Under the pieces are notes generated by a model. It was not told the DNA's origin and did no database searches. It saw nothing but the letters and a program-made list of their open reading frames with translations. A stretch of DNA of 64,000 nt, taken from assembly GCA_963695375.1 (NCBI GenBank), contig OY968767.1, positions 2,806,482 to 2,870,481 of the forward strand. The letters are read 5' to 3'. This document shows positions 17,730 to 26,084 of the stretch, in pieces. Source of the stretch: JACCVL01 sp963695375 (GTDB taxonomy: Bacteria; Actinomycetota; Actinomycetes; Propionibacteriales; Nocardioidaceae). Positions within the stretch are counted from its first letter, which is position 1, and each line of letters begins with the position of its first letter. The position numbers and the translations under genes were made by a program.

Positions 17730-18511
17730 GGTCGGTCTCCCTGTCGGTGCGGGGCCCGGGACCAGCGCCGCGGTCGGCGCCGTTCCGGGTTGCCGGTGGT
17801 CGGCACCCCGTGCCGACGTGGGTCGAAACGTACCCGCGGCGGCTCCTCGTCCCGGAGCTGCCCCAGCAGGCCGGTGATCGCCGCCATGATGCGCTCGGTG
17901 GCCTCGTACAGCACCTCGCTCGTGATCGGCTGCTGCTGCAGGTCGGAGAGGTCGACCGCCGGCCCCGCCAGCACCTCGTTGACCGGGCGGGGAATCAGGC
18001 ATGGTCGGCGCGCATACGGCGGCAGCAGCCGGTGCGCCCCCCACTGCGCGCACGGGATGACGGGGCAACCGCTCTCCAGCGCGATCCGCGCGGCACCGGT
18101 CCTGCCGACCATCGGCCACAACCCGGGATCGCGGGTCAGCGTGCCCTCGGGGTACACGATGACGGAGCGACCCCGACCGACCGCGGTCACCGCGTCGCGG
18201 TAGGCCTGTGCGGCCGAGCTGGTCTCCCGCCGCACCGGGATCTGCCCGCTCGCCAGCAGCAGCCGGCCGACCAGGGGCAGCCGGATCACGGACTCCTTGG
18301 CGAGGAAGTGCGGGGCGTACCCCGCGTCGTTGACGAAGTGGGCGAACAGGAAGGGGTCGGTGTGCGAGATGTGGTTGGCCGCGAAGACGAACCCGCCGTC
18401 GGGGAGGTTCTCCACCCCGCGCCAGCGACGGCGGGTCACCAGCAACAGCAGCGGCCGGAGCAGAAGGACACAGAAGCCGAGCGCCAGGCCTCGAGGTTCC
18501 TTGCGGGCCAC
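17726..18511 (-). CDS. plsC: 1-acyl-sn-glycerol-3-phosphate acyltransferase
   Basis: PlsC acylates lysophosphatidic acid to phosphatidic acid at the membrane. About 261 residues from a GTG at 18511. It has an N-terminal hydrophobic segment (GFCVLLLRPLLLLV), the catalytic NHxxxxD motif as NHISHTD, and VIVYPEGTLTRDP. The coupling with gpsA, which makes the precursor glycerol 3-phosphate, is metabolically logical and the genes overlap by 4 nt. Confidence 0.93.
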   Translation of the reverse strand: MARKEPRGLALGFCVLLLRPLLLLVTRRRWRGVENLPDGGFVFAANHISHTDPFLFAHFVNDAGYAPHFLAKESVIRLPLVGRLLLASGQIPVRRETSSAAQAYRDAVTAVGRGRSVIVYPEGTLTRDPGLWPMVGRTGAARIALESGCPVIPCAQWGAHRLLPPYARRPCLIPRPVNEVLAGPAVDLSDLQQQPITSEVLYEATERIMAAITGLLGQLRDEEPPRVRFDPRRHGVPTTGNPERRRPRRWSRAPHRQGDRP

Positions 18512-18595
18512 CGTTGACTGCCCTCCGTCTCGCGATCGATGCCCCGCCCTCGGCGGGCCCCTGACTCTAGTGGCCGTGGTGGGAGGATCGAGCCG

Positions 18596-19222
18596 ATGAC
18601 GACACCGTGGGTCGCGGTGGTGCCGGTCAAGGCGCTGGCCGCGGCGAAGTCCCGACTGGACGCGGGCTCCGACGACCGCCGGCGCTCGCTGGCCATGGCG
18701 TTCGCCGTGGACACGGTCTCGGCACTGCGGTCGGTGCCCCGGATCCGGTGGCTGGTGGTGGTGTGTGGCGATCCCCTGCTGGAGGCCGCGGTCACAGCCC
18801 CCCGGGTCGAGGTGCTGCCGGAGCCACCGGGCGGGGGTCTCAACGAGGCCGCCCGGGCAGGTGTCGCCGAGGCGGTCGCGCGACATCCCACCGCCGGGGT
18901 CCTGGTGGTGCCGGCGGACCTCCCCTCCCTGCGCGCGGTCGACGTCGCACTCCTGCTGGATCGAGCGGCGCTGCTCCCGCGCACCGTTCTGGCCGACCGC
19001 GAGGGAAGCGGGAGCACCGTGCTCACCGGCCTACCCGGGACGCCACCGCGGCCCCGGTTCGGTCCCGGGTCGCTGGCCCGGCACCTGTGCGACGGCGCGG
19101 TGCCGCTCGACCCCGCCGGACTGGATCGCGCGTCCCGTGACGTCGACACCGACCGCCACCTGACCGAGGTGCGCCGCCTCGGCGTCGGCGCAGCGACCGA
19201 TCGGGTGCTCAGTGGCGACTGA
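18596..19222 (+). CDS. cofC: 2-phospho-L-lactate / PEP guanylyltransferase (F420 biosynthesis)
   Basis: CofC/FbiD activates phospholactate or phosphoenolpyruvate with GTP in coenzyme F420 synthesis. The 208-residue protein begins MTTPWVAVVPVKALAAAKSRL and has the nucleotidyltransferase LVVPADLPSLR block and the C-terminal DVDTDRHLTEV. It is divergent from plsC. Actinobacterial homologues favour PEP, but the substrate is inferred. Confidence 0.92.
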   Translation: MTTPWVAVVPVKALAAAKSRLDAGSDDRRRSLAMAFAVDTVSALRSVPRIRWLVVVCGDPLLEAAVTAPRVEVLPEPPGGGLNEAARAGVAEAVARHPTAGVLVVPADLPSLRAVDVALLLDRAALLPRTVLADREGSGSTVLTGLPGTPPRPRFGPGSLARHLCDGAVPLDPAGLDRASRDVDTDRHLTEVRRLGVGAATDRVLSGD

Positions 19223-19466
19223 TGGCGCCTTCGGTCGGCGTCGGCAGGGAACAGTCGCGGACTTCGATCCACGAACGAGGTCGGGCTCGGTCCTCCTCGA
19301 CGACGGCGTGCTGCTCGCCCTGCCGGTCGGCGCGCTGCGACCGCCGACCATCCCCGGGTTGCGGCGGGGGCAGCGCGTCACCGTCCACCTGGACCTCGAC
19401 CCCCCGACGCCCGTCGTCCTGAGCGTCCACGTCTGGACCCTGTCGCTGGGCGACGAGCCGACATGA
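19212..19466 (+). CDS. Small cold-shock-like beta-barrel protein
   Basis: 84 residues from a GTG inside the end of cofC, so translation is probably coupled. The segment GTVADFDPRTRSGSVLLDDG resembles the first strands of cold-shock/OB proteins, which bind nucleic acid. No further function can be given. It is followed directly by the strong hairpin at 19467-19500. Confidence 0.75.
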   Translation: MATDGAFGRRRQGTVADFDPRTRSGSVLLDDGVLLALPVGALRPPTIPGLRRGQRVTVHLDLDPPTPVVLSVHVWTLSLGDEPT

Positions 19467-19500
19467 CGATGGGCCGCACCCCGAGGGGTGCGGCCCATCG
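19467..19500. terminator. Bidirectional intrinsic terminator
   Basis: CGATGGGCCGCACCCC and its exact reverse complement flank a GA centre, giving a 16-bp perfect stem between the convergent cofC operon and hup. Its symmetry suits termination from both directions. Confidence 0.88.
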
Positions 19501-19510
19501 TCAGCCGGCG

Positions 19511-20236
19511 TCAGCGCTTGCGCGCGGTGCTCTTCTTCGCGGTGCTCTTCTTCGCGGTGCTCTTCTTCGCCGGGCTCTTCTTGGCGGTGCTCTTCTTCGC
19601 CGGGCTGGTCTTCCGCGCCGTGGTCTTCTTGGCGGTGCTCTTCTTCGCGGTGCTCTTCTTCGCCGGGCTGGTCTTCCGCGCCGTGGTCTTCTTGGCGGTG
19701 CTCTTCTTCGCCGGGCTGGTCTTCCGCGCCGTGCTCTTCTTGGCGGTGCTCTTCTTCGCCGGGCTCTTCTTGGCGGTGCTCTTCTTCGCGGTGCTCTTCT
19801 TCGCGGTGCTCTTCTTCGCGGTGCTCTTCTTCGCGGTGCTCTTCTTGGCAGCCGCCTTCTTGGTCCCGCTGGTGGTCGACTTGGCTGCGGAGCGTGTGCT
19901 GCCCGCAGCCGCCGCCGCGGTGCTGGTCGCCCGCGCGACGGTCACCTTCGGCAGCTTCTTGGCGCCGGACACCACGGCCTTCAGATCCGCACCAGCACGG
20001 AACTTCGGCACCGACGTCTTCTTGGCCCGGATCCGCTCACCCGTACGTGGGTTGCGGACCATGCGGGACGGACGGATCGCCTTCTCGAAGGCACCGAAGC
20101 CGGTGATGGCGACCTTCTCGCCCCGCGCCACCTCACGTGTGATGGTGTCAAGGACAGCATCGAGGGCCTGGGCGGCGGCCTTCTTGTTGCCCTCGTAGTG
20201 CGTGGCGAGCTTGTCGATGAACTCGGACTTGTTCAC
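19511..20236 (-). CDS. hup: HU DNA-binding protein with lysine-rich C-terminal tail
   Basis: Nucleoid-associated HU. The first ~90 residues are a standard HU domain (NKSEFIDKLATHYEG, TREVARGEKVAITGFGAFEKA, RNPRTGERI). The remaining ~140 residues are tandem AKKST/ARKTSP-type pentapeptides, as in mycobacterial HupB and Streptomyces HupS, which add DNA compaction and RNA/DNA binding. Start is GTG at 20236 with a purine-rich ribosome site just upstream. The tail repeats make this region difficult to assemble. Confidence 0.96.
   Translation of the reverse strand: MNKSEFIDKLATHYEGNKKAAAQALDAVLDTITREVARGEKVAITGFGAFEKAIRPSRMVRNPRTGERIRAKKTSVPKFRAGADLKAVVSGAKKLPKVTVARATSTAAAAAGSTRSAAKSTTSGTKKAAAKKSTAKKSTAKKSTAKKSTAKKSTAKKSPAKKSTAKKSTARKTSPAKKSTAKKTTARKTSPAKKSTAKKSTAKKTTARKTSPAKKSTAKKSPAKKSTAKKSTAKKSTARKR
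19516..19855. repeat. 15-bp tandem repeats coding for the HU tail
   Basis: On the plus strand the block ggtgctcttcttcgc and close variants recurs about twenty times with little drift. Each unit encodes one AKKST or ARKTSP step of the HU tail. Confidence 0.85.
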
Positions 20237-20284
20237 TGGCTTCCCTTTCGTGAACGCTGTCGAGCCCCTGCCCGACTGCCTTGC

Positions 20285-20313
20285 ACCGTAGGGATTCCTG
20301 GCTGCCCTGACAA
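20285..20313 (-). promoter_or_regulatory. hup promoter
   Basis: On the minus strand TTGTCA (20308-20313) and TACGGT (20285-20290) are 17 bp apart, a good match to housekeeping sigma promoters. The -10 lies about 50 bp before the hup GTG. Confidence 0.7.
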
Positions 20314-20344
20314 TCGCTACACGCCGAAACCCCGAAGCGATTGT
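20310..20344. promoter_or_regulatory. Inverted repeat overlapping the hup -35
   Basis: ACAATCGCT at 20310-20318 and AGCGATTGT at 20336-20344 are exact reverse complements 17 bp apart. One arm covers the hup -35, so a regulator binding here could control hup. The rest of the region up to leuD shows no other element. Confidence 0.45.
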
Positions 20345-20449
20345 GTCGCCGGGAGCGGCCGCGGCCTGTCGCCAGACCGGGCCGGAGAGCGGCGCCGCCC
20401 CCTACGCCGTCGTCGTTCGAGGCGACGATTCTCCTTGTGGCACGAGGAT

Positions 20450-21067
20450 CTAGGCCGGGTCCGCCACGGCATCGAGGGGAAGCGTGCGCGGCTTCCAGCT
20501 CACCCGAGCTGCTTCATAAGTGCTGATGTCCGCGTCATGCGAAAGCGTCGCGGCGATGTCGTCCAACCCCTCGAGCAACCGTCCACGGGTGTGCTCGTCG
20601 ATGTCGAAGCCGGCGGTCGGCCCGCCGGGAGCGGTGATCGTCCGCTCCTTCAGGTCGACGGTCACCCGGGTGGTCGGGTCCGTCTCGACCCGCGACCACA
20701 GCCCGTCGACGACAGCGGCATCGACCTCCACCGCGAGCAGTCCGGCCTTCGCCGCGTTGTTGCGGAAGATGTCCCCGAACCGGGGCGACACCACCACCTT
20801 GAAGCCACCGTCGAGCAGCGCCCAGACCGCGTGCTCGCGGGACGACCCGGTGCCGAAGTCGGGTCCGGCGACCAGGATGCTGGCACCGGCGTGCTCCGGC
20901 CGGTTGAGGACGAAGTCGGGATCCTGCCGCCAGGCCGCGAACAGGCCGTCCTCGAAGCCCGTTCGGGTGATCCGCTTCAGGAACTCCGCCGGGATGATCT
21001 GGTCGGTGTCCACGTTGCTGCGCCGCAGCGGGGCCACGGTGCCGGTATGCACGGTGAACGGCTGCAT
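20450..21067 (-). CDS. leuD: 3-isopropylmalate dehydratase small subunit
   Basis: LeuD with LeuC isomerises 2- to 3-isopropylmalate in leucine synthesis. About 205 residues with the swivel-domain motifs NVDTDQIIPAEFL, GPDFGTGSSREHAVWAL and FGDIFRNNAAKAG. The ATG at 21067 lies just after the leuC stop, so the pair is an operon. Confidence 0.96.
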   Translation of the reverse strand: MQPFTVHTGTVAPLRRSNVDTDQIIPAEFLKRITRTGFEDGLFAAWRQDPDFVLNRPEHAGASILVAGPDFGTGSSREHAVWALLDGGFKVVVSPRFGDIFRNNAAKAGLLAVEVDAAVVDGLWSRVETDPTTRVTVDLKERTITAPGGPTAGFDIDEHTRGRLLEGLDDIAATLSHDADISTYEAARVSWKPRTLPLDAVADPA

Positions 21068-21069
21068 GA

Positions 21070-22476
21070 TCAGCCCACCTCCAGCTCGACGGGTGCTCCC
21101 AGCCGGCCGAGGACGGCCGTCGCAGCGGCGACTCTCGGGGACACGAGGTGGGTGCGGCCACCCTTGCCCTGCCGCCCCTCGAAGTTCCGGTTGGACGTCG
21201 AGGCGCACCGTTCGCCGGGACGCAGCTGGTCAGGGTTCATGCCCAGACACATCGAGCAGCCGGCCCCGCGCCACTCGGCACCCGCCTGCTTGAACACGAC
21301 GTCGAGACCCTCCGCCTCCGCCTGCAACAGCACGCGCACCGAACCCGGCACGACGAGCATCCGCGTCCCGCTCGCCACCTCGCGACCGCGGATCACGTCC
21401 GCCGCCGCGCGGAGGTCCTCGATCCGCCCGTTGGTGCACGAGCCGAGAAAGACGGTGTCCACGGCGATGTCGCGCAGGGCGACACCGGGGGTGAGGCCCA
21501 TGTAGTCGAGCGCGCGGCGTGCTCCGGAGCGTTCGGCCTCGGAACCGAACGAGTCCGGGTCCGGCACCGTCCCGGACAGCGGCACGCCCTGACCCGGATT
21601 CGTCCCCCAGGTCACGTACGGCGAGACCGCACCGGCATCGAGGTGCACCTCGCTGTCGAACTCCGCGTCGTCGTCGGTGGCGAGGGCGCGCCAGGCGTCC
21701 ACGGCCCGGTCCCAGTCCGCACCGGACGGCGCATGCGGCCGGCCTCGCAGATAGTCGAAGGTGGTGTCGTCGGGGGCGATCAGGCCGGCCTTCGCCCCCC
21801 ACTCGATCGACATGTTGCAGATCGTCATCCGCGCCTCCATGGACAGCGCGCGGATGGCCTCGCCGCGGTACTCGACGACGTGTCCCTGACCGCCACCGGT
21901 GCCCACCTGGGCGATCAGGGCGAGCACCAGGTCCTTGGCGCCGGCGTCGTCGGCCAGCCTGCCCTCGACGGTGACGGCCATCGTGCGCGGGCGAGCCTGC
22001 GGCAGCGTCTGCGTCGCCAGCACATGCTCGACCTCGCTGGTGCCGATGCCGAACGCGAGTGCGCCGAAGGCGCCATGCGTGGAGGTGTGGGAGTCACCGC
22101 AGACGACGGTCATGCCGGGTTGGGTGAGCCCGAGCTGCGGACCGACGACATGGACGATGCCCTGGTCGGCGTCCCCGAGCGGATGCAGCCGGATACCGAA
22201 GTCCGCGCAGTTGCGGCGCAGCGTCTCGACCTGGGTGCGGGACACCGGGTCGGCGATCGGCTCGTCGACGTCGACGGTCGGGATGTTGTGGTCCTCCGTC
22301 GCCAAGGTCAGCTCCGGGCGGCGTACGCGGCGGCCGGCGATCCGCAACCCGTCGAACGCCTGGGGACTGGTGACCTCGTGCACCAGGTGCAGGTCCACGT
22401 AGAGCAGGTCCGGTTCGCCCGCCGCGCGGCGGACGACGTGCTGCTCCCACACCTTCTCCGCGAGCGTGGACCCCAT
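21070..22476 (-). CDS. leuC: 3-isopropylmalate dehydratase large subunit
   Basis: The aconitase-type catalytic subunit carrying a 4Fe-4S cluster. About 468 residues from the ATG at 22476 (MGSTLAEKVWEQHVV). Seen motifs are VCGDSHTSTHGAFGA, the cluster cysteine in FLGSCTNGRIEDL, and the Cys pair in GCSMCLGMNPD. It is divergent from the IclR gene. Confidence 0.97.
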   Translation of the reverse strand: MGSTLAEKVWEQHVVRRAAGEPDLLYVDLHLVHEVTSPQAFDGLRIAGRRVRRPELTLATEDHNIPTVDVDEPIADPVSRTQVETLRRNCADFGIRLHPLGDADQGIVHVVGPQLGLTQPGMTVVCGDSHTSTHGAFGALAFGIGTSEVEHVLATQTLPQARPRTMAVTVEGRLADDAGAKDLVLALIAQVGTGGGQGHVVEYRGEAIRALSMEARMTICNMSIEWGAKAGLIAPDDTTFDYLRGRPHAPSGADWDRAVDAWRALATDDDAEFDSEVHLDAGAVSPYVTWGTNPGQGVPLSGTVPDPDSFGSEAERSGARRALDYMGLTPGVALRDIAVDTVFLGSCTNGRIEDLRAAADVIRGREVASGTRMLVVPGSVRVLLQAEAEGLDVVFKQAGAEWRGAGCSMCLGMNPDQLRPGERCASTSNRNFEGRQGKGGRTHLVSPRVAAATAVLGRLGAPVELEVG

Positions 22477-22500
22477 CCGGACACCCCTCCTGCGCGACAC

Positions 22501-22518
22501 TTGCATACCAGCATGCGA
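22501..22518. promoter_or_regulatory. Imperfect palindrome between leuC and the IclR gene
   Basis: TTGCATACCAGCATGCGA matches its own reverse complement at 12 of 18 positions. It is about 25 bp from the leuC start and 18 bp from the IclR start, an ideal place for the IclR protein to control both. Confidence 0.5.
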
Positions 22519-22535
22519 GACGGCAATATCGCCTT

Positions 22536-23255
22536 ATGGACAACACTAGCGGAGTCGGCGTCCTTGACAAGGCCGCCCAGGTGCTGACCGCCCTGGAGGG
22601 CGGTCCGACCACGTTGGCCGGGCTGGTCCAGCAGACCGGTCTGGCTCGGCCGACGGCGCACCGGCTCGCGGTTGCCCTCGAGCACTACCGACTCGTGGGT
22701 CGCGACCTGCAGGGCAGGTTCGTGCTCGGTCCGCGGCTCGGTGAGCTCGCCGCCGCGGCAGGCGAGGACCGGTTGCTGGCGACGGCCGGGCCGGTGCTGG
22801 CCCGGCTGCGCGACATCACCGGCGAGTCGGCCCAGCTGTTCCGCCGGCAAGGTGACGTCCGCGTGTGCATCGCCGGAGCCGAGCGGCCCACCGGGCTTCG
22901 CGACACCGTCCCGGTCGGCGCGCAGCTGACCATGAACGCCGGGTCGGCCGCTCAGGTGCTGCTGGCATGGGAGGACCCCGAGCGGGTGCACCGCGGACTG
23001 CAGCACTCCGCCTTCTCCGCGACCGCGCTGGCAGGGGTGCGCAAGCGCGGCTGGGCGCAGAGCGTCGGCGAGCGCGAGCAGGGGGTGGCGTCGGTCTCGG
23101 CCGCCGTCCGCTCACCGTCCGGCAAGGTGATCGCCGCGGTGTCGGTGTCCGGCCCGGTGGAGCGGCTCAGCCGACAGCCGGGGCGCCAGCACGCGCCGGC
23201 GGTGCTGGCCGCCGCGGAGCGCCTGTCGCAGGGCTTGCGGCGGTCCGCGGACTGA
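22536..23255 (+). CDS. IclR-family regulator (NdgR/LtbR-like)
   Basis: 239 residues. The N-terminal winged helix (LDKAAQVLTALEGG, ARPTAHRLAVALEH) is followed by an effector domain (LGPRLGELAAAAG, TVPVGAQLTMNAGSAAQVLLAW, GVASVSAAV). Divergent IclR genes next to leuCD are typical of Actinobacteria (NdgR, AreB, LtbR) and regulate leucine and related pathways. The effector is not known from sequence. Confidence 0.92.
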   Translation: MDNTSGVGVLDKAAQVLTALEGGPTTLAGLVQQTGLARPTAHRLAVALEHYRLVGRDLQGRFVLGPRLGELAAAAGEDRLLATAGPVLARLRDITGESAQLFRRQGDVRVCIAGAERPTGLRDTVPVGAQLTMNAGSAAQVLLAWEDPERVHRGLQHSAFSATALAGVRKRGWAQSVGEREQGVASVSAAVRSPSGKVIAAVSVSGPVERLSRQPGRQHAPAVLAAAERLSQGLRRSAD

Positions 23256-24171
23256 ACCCGCTGCCCTCTCGGTCCGGCCAGCGCTGGTCCAGGACCCGCT
23301 GCCACAGGTGCAGGCAGGCGTAGGAGCCCCAGGGCCGCCAGCCGGGTGCGCGCCGACGGAGCTCGTCGCGCCCGGTCCTGCCCCGCAGGCCGAGCGCGCT
23401 GTGCAGGCCGACGTCGCCGTCGAGCACCACGTCCGGGTCACCGAGCCCGCGCATCGCGATGTAACCGGCGGTCCAGGGCCCGATCCCTGGCACCGCGACC
23501 AGCGCGGCTGCAACGTCGGTCCGGTCCGCCGACCCGTCCAGGACCGCGGCCCCGGACAGGGTGCGCTCGGCCAGTGTGACCAGGGTGCGGGCCCGCGTCC
23601 GAGGACCGCGGATCCGGTCGGGTCCGGCGGTCGCGATCGCCTCCGCCGTCGGGAACAACCGGGTGACGCTGCCCCAGGGGAAGACCAGCGGAGCACCCAG
23701 CTCCTCGACGAGGCGTTCGGTGGCCGTCCGGGCCGAGGCCAGGCTGACCTGCTGCCCGAGCACGGCTCGGACCGCGAGCTCGAAGCCGTCCGGGTGACCG
23801 GGAACGCGAAGGCCGGGATGGCGTTCGAGGTCCGGGACCAGCTCCGGGTCCTGCGCCAGCACGTCGTGCACCGCCACCGGGTCGGCGTCCAGGTCCGCGA
23901 TCCGCCGGACCCGCTCGACAGCAGCAGCGAGGTCACGCGGGTCGGAGGGTGACACCGCACACCGGAGGCCGCTGCCGCCAGGGTCGAGCGCGAGCTCCAC
24001 CGCCGCGCTGCCGTGCGGCAGCCGGAGGCTGCGCCGGTACGTGTGGCCGAGGCTCTCCTCGACACCGGCCACGGCGTGCACGCGGAGGAAGTGCAGCAAC
24101 GCCCGCCCGTCGAAGGGAGCCCGTCCACCGAGGCGGAGCTCGATCACGGGAGGCGCGGCGTCGGCTGGCAC
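23167..24171 (-). CDS. alkA: DNA-3-methyladenine glycosylase II (AlkA-like)
   Basis: Removes alkylated bases in base excision repair. The N-terminal AlkA domain (IELRLGGRAPFDGRALLHF) is followed by the HhH-GPD region with VPGIGPWTAGYIAMRGLGDPD and an acidic residue in DGDVGL as the probable catalytic Asp. No Ada methyltransferase domain is fused. I prefer the GTG at 24171, which has AGGATGG upstream, over the ATG at 24189. The last ~30 residues are Ala/Pro-rich and overlap the IclR gene end by 89 nt antisense. Confidence 0.87.
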   Translation of the reverse strand: MPADAAPPVIELRLGGRAPFDGRALLHFLRVHAVAGVEESLGHTYRRSLRLPHGSAAVELALDPGGSGLRCAVSPSDPRDLAAAVERVRRIADLDADPVAVHDVLAQDPELVPDLERHPGLRVPGHPDGFELAVRAVLGQQVSLASARTATERLVEELGAPLVFPWGSVTRLFPTAEAIATAGPDRIRGPRTRARTLVTLAERTLSGAAVLDGSADRTDVAAALVAVPGIGPWTAGYIAMRGLGDPDVVLDGDVGLHSALGLRGRTGRDELRRRAPGWRPWGSYACLHLWQRVLDQRWPDREGSGFSPRTAASPATGAPRRPAPPARAGAPAVG

Positions 24172-24240
24172 GCCGCCATCCTGACGCATCGCACGAACGC
24201 CGATCCGCGACGTCAGCAGCCGGCAAAAGTCGCGGATCGT

Positions 24241-24273
24241 GAGGAGGGGTGGGAGGGGTGGGAGGGGTGGGAG
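24241..24273 (+). other. Candidate G-quadruplex tract
   Basis: Three tandem aggggtggg units give six runs of three or four G with one-base loops on the plus strand, upstream of alkA and next to the tRNA terminator. The run pattern meets the usual G3+ quadruplex rule. Confidence 0.55.
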
Positions 24274-24276
24274 CGG

Positions 24277-24311
24277 CGCAGGCCCGGATCCACCAGGGAT
24301 CCGGGCCTGCG
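24277..24311 (-). terminator. Terminator after the tRNA pair
   Basis: CGCAGGCCCGGATCC and its exact reverse complement form a 15-bp stem with a 5-nt loop, starting 8 nt beyond the 3' end of tRNA-Glu. Confidence 0.85.
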
Positions 24312-24318
24312 TCTGACG

Positions 24319-24391
24319 TAGCCCCGACGGGATTCGAACCCGCGCTACCGCCTTGAGAGGGCGGCGTGCTAGGCCGCTACACAACGGGGCC
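24319..24391 (-). tRNA. tRNA-Glu (CTC)
   Basis: A 73-nt cloverleaf with seven-base acceptor stem, GCGGG-TTCGAAT-CCCGT T-arm and anticodon stem CCGCC/GGCGG around CTCTCAA. The anticodon CTC is at 24355-24357 and reads GAG. The 3' CCA is not encoded. It lies in the gltX transcription unit. Confidence 0.95.
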
Positions 24392-24438
24392 AGGAGCGGG
24401 AGGGAGTGTATCGGGCAGGCCCGACGCCCTCCAACTCG

Positions 24439-24510
24439 CTGGGGTACTAGGACTCGAACCTAGACTAACTGGACCAGAACCAGTCGGGCTGCCAATTACC
24501 CCATACCCCA
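24439..24510 (-). tRNA. tRNA-Gln (CTG)
   Basis: A 72-nt cloverleaf with the U1-A72 acceptor pair typical of glutamine tRNA, and anticodon CTG (24475-24477) in the loop TTCTGGT, reading CAG. The window carries gatCAB, so Gln-tRNA is probably made by transamidation of Glu-tRNA(Gln) charged by gltX. CCA is not encoded. Confidence 0.95.
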
Positions 24511-24596
24511 TGGGTGGGACACCGGCGACGTTGCTGCGCCTGCCGCCGAGCCGACCGCAGACTCTACCGGACCCTTTCGAGGGCTCCCAATCACCG

Positions 24597-26084
24597 TCAG
24601 CCGAGCGCGCGGTCGAGCCGGTCCAGGGTGCGCTCCCGGCCGAGCAGCTCGATCGACTCGAACAGCGGCGGGGACACCCGGCGTCCGGTCACAGCCACCC
24701 GCACCGGCCCGAAGGCGTGCCGCGGCTTCAGCTCCAGACCCTCGACGAGGGCGGCGCGCAGGGCCCCCTCGATGGCCTCGGTGACCCAGCCGTCCAACCG
24801 GGCCAACGCCTCCCGTGCGGCCCGGACGACCTCGACACCCGATCCGGCGAGCAGCTTGGCGGCGTCGTCCGCGTCCACGGCGAAGTCGGTGTCGGAGACC
24901 AGCAGGAAGCCGAGCAGGTCGACCGCCTCACCGAGCGTCGCCATCCGCTCCTGCACCAGCGGAGTCGCGGCCGCCAGCAGCGCCTGCTGGTCCGCGGTCG
25001 GGGACGCGCCGAGCAGCCCGGCCGCCTGCAGGTACGGGACCAGCCGCCCGGCCAGGTCGCCCGGGTCGAGCCGGCGTAGGTGGGCGGCGTTGATCGCGGA
25101 GCACTTCTGCGGGTCGAAGCGGGCCGGGTTCGGGTTCACCCGGGAGATGTCGAAGGCCTGCACCATCTCGGCCACGCTGAACACGTCCCGGTCCTCCGCG
25201 ATCGCCCAGCCGAGCAGCGCCAGGTAGTTCAGCAGCCCCTCTGGGAGATAGCCCTGGTCCCGGTAGCCCAGCAGGTTGGACTCCGGGTCGCGCTTGGACA
25301 GCTTGCGGTTCCCCTCACCCATCACGAACGGCAGGTGGCCGAACCGGGGCGGCTCTCCGGACCCGATCCCGATCTCGCCGAGGGCGGCGTACAGCGCGAT
25401 CTGCCGGGGGGTGGAGCTCAGCAGGTCCTCGCCGCGCAGCACATGAGTGATGCGCATCAGCGCGTCGTCCACCGGGTTCACCAGGGTGTAGAGCGGCTGG
25501 CCGTTGGCGCGCACCAGCACGTAGTCGGGCACCTGCCCGGCGGCGAAGACGATGTCGCCGCGCACCAGGTCGCGGAAGCCGATGTCCCCGTCCGGCATCC
25601 GCAGCCGCAGCACCGGCCGGCGACCCTCCTGCTCGTACGCCGCGACCTGGGCGGCATCGAGGCTCCGGCAGGCGCCGTCGTAGCCGGGCGCCCGGCCCTC
25701 GGCTCGCGCCCGCTCCCGGCGTTCGTCGAGCTCCTCCTGGGAGCAGTAGCAGGGGTAGGCCCGCCCGGCGTCGCGGAGCCGGGCGGCCACGTCGGCGTAC
25801 ACGTCGGTCCGCTCCGACTGCCGATACGGACCGTCCGGACCGCCGACCTCCGGCCCCTCGTCCCAGTCCAGCCCGAGCCAGCGCAGCACGTCCAGCAGCA
25901 GGGTGTAGCTGTGTTCGCTGTCCCTGGCCGCGTCGGTGTCCTCGATCCGGAACACGAAGGTGCCCCCGTGGTGCCGGGCGAACGCCCAGTTGAACAGGGC
26001 GGTCCGGGCCAGGCCGACGTGCGGGCTGCCGGTCGGGGACGGGCAGAACCGGACCCGGACGCCGGCGTCGTGATCGACGCTCAC
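24597..26084 (-). CDS. gltX: Glutamyl-tRNA synthetase
   Basis: Class I synthetase charging tRNA-Glu and, if non-discriminating, tRNA-Gln. The 495-residue protein has the HIGH-like SPTGSPHVGLARTALFNW and the KMSKS-like LSKRDPES. The GTG start overlaps the FAH-family stop by 4 nt. The two tRNAs that it would act on lie just downstream. Confidence 0.97.
   Translation of the reverse strand: MSVDHDAGVRVRFCPSPTGSPHVGLARTALFNWAFARHHGGTFVFRIEDTDAARDSEHSYTLLLDVLRWLGLDWDEGPEVGGPDGPYRQSERTDVYADVAARLRDAGRAYPCYCSQEELDERRERARAEGRAPGYDGACRSLDAAQVAAYEQEGRRPVLRLRMPDGDIGFRDLVRGDIVFAAGQVPDYVLVRANGQPLYTLVNPVDDALMRITHVLRGEDLLSSTPRQIALYAALGEIGIGSGEPPRFGHLPFVMGEGNRKLSKRDPESNLLGYRDQGYLPEGLLNYLALLGWAIAEDRDVFSVAEMVQAFDISRVNPNPARFDPQKCSAINAAHLRRLDPGDLAGRLVPYLQAAGLLGASPTADQQALLAAATPLVQERMATLGEAVDLLGFLLVSDTDFAVDADDAAKLLAGSGVEVVRAAREALARLDGWVTEAIEGALRAALVEGLELKPRHAFGPVRVAVTGRRVSPPLFESIELLGRERTLDRLDRALG

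Noticed and set aside
16998..17731. Programmed frameshift in gpsA
   Set aside because: No slippery heptamer or stimulatory structure at the break; other genes nearby show similar simple indels.
19511..20236. CRISPR-like array in the hup gene
   Set aside because: The repeats have no spacers and encode the HU tail.
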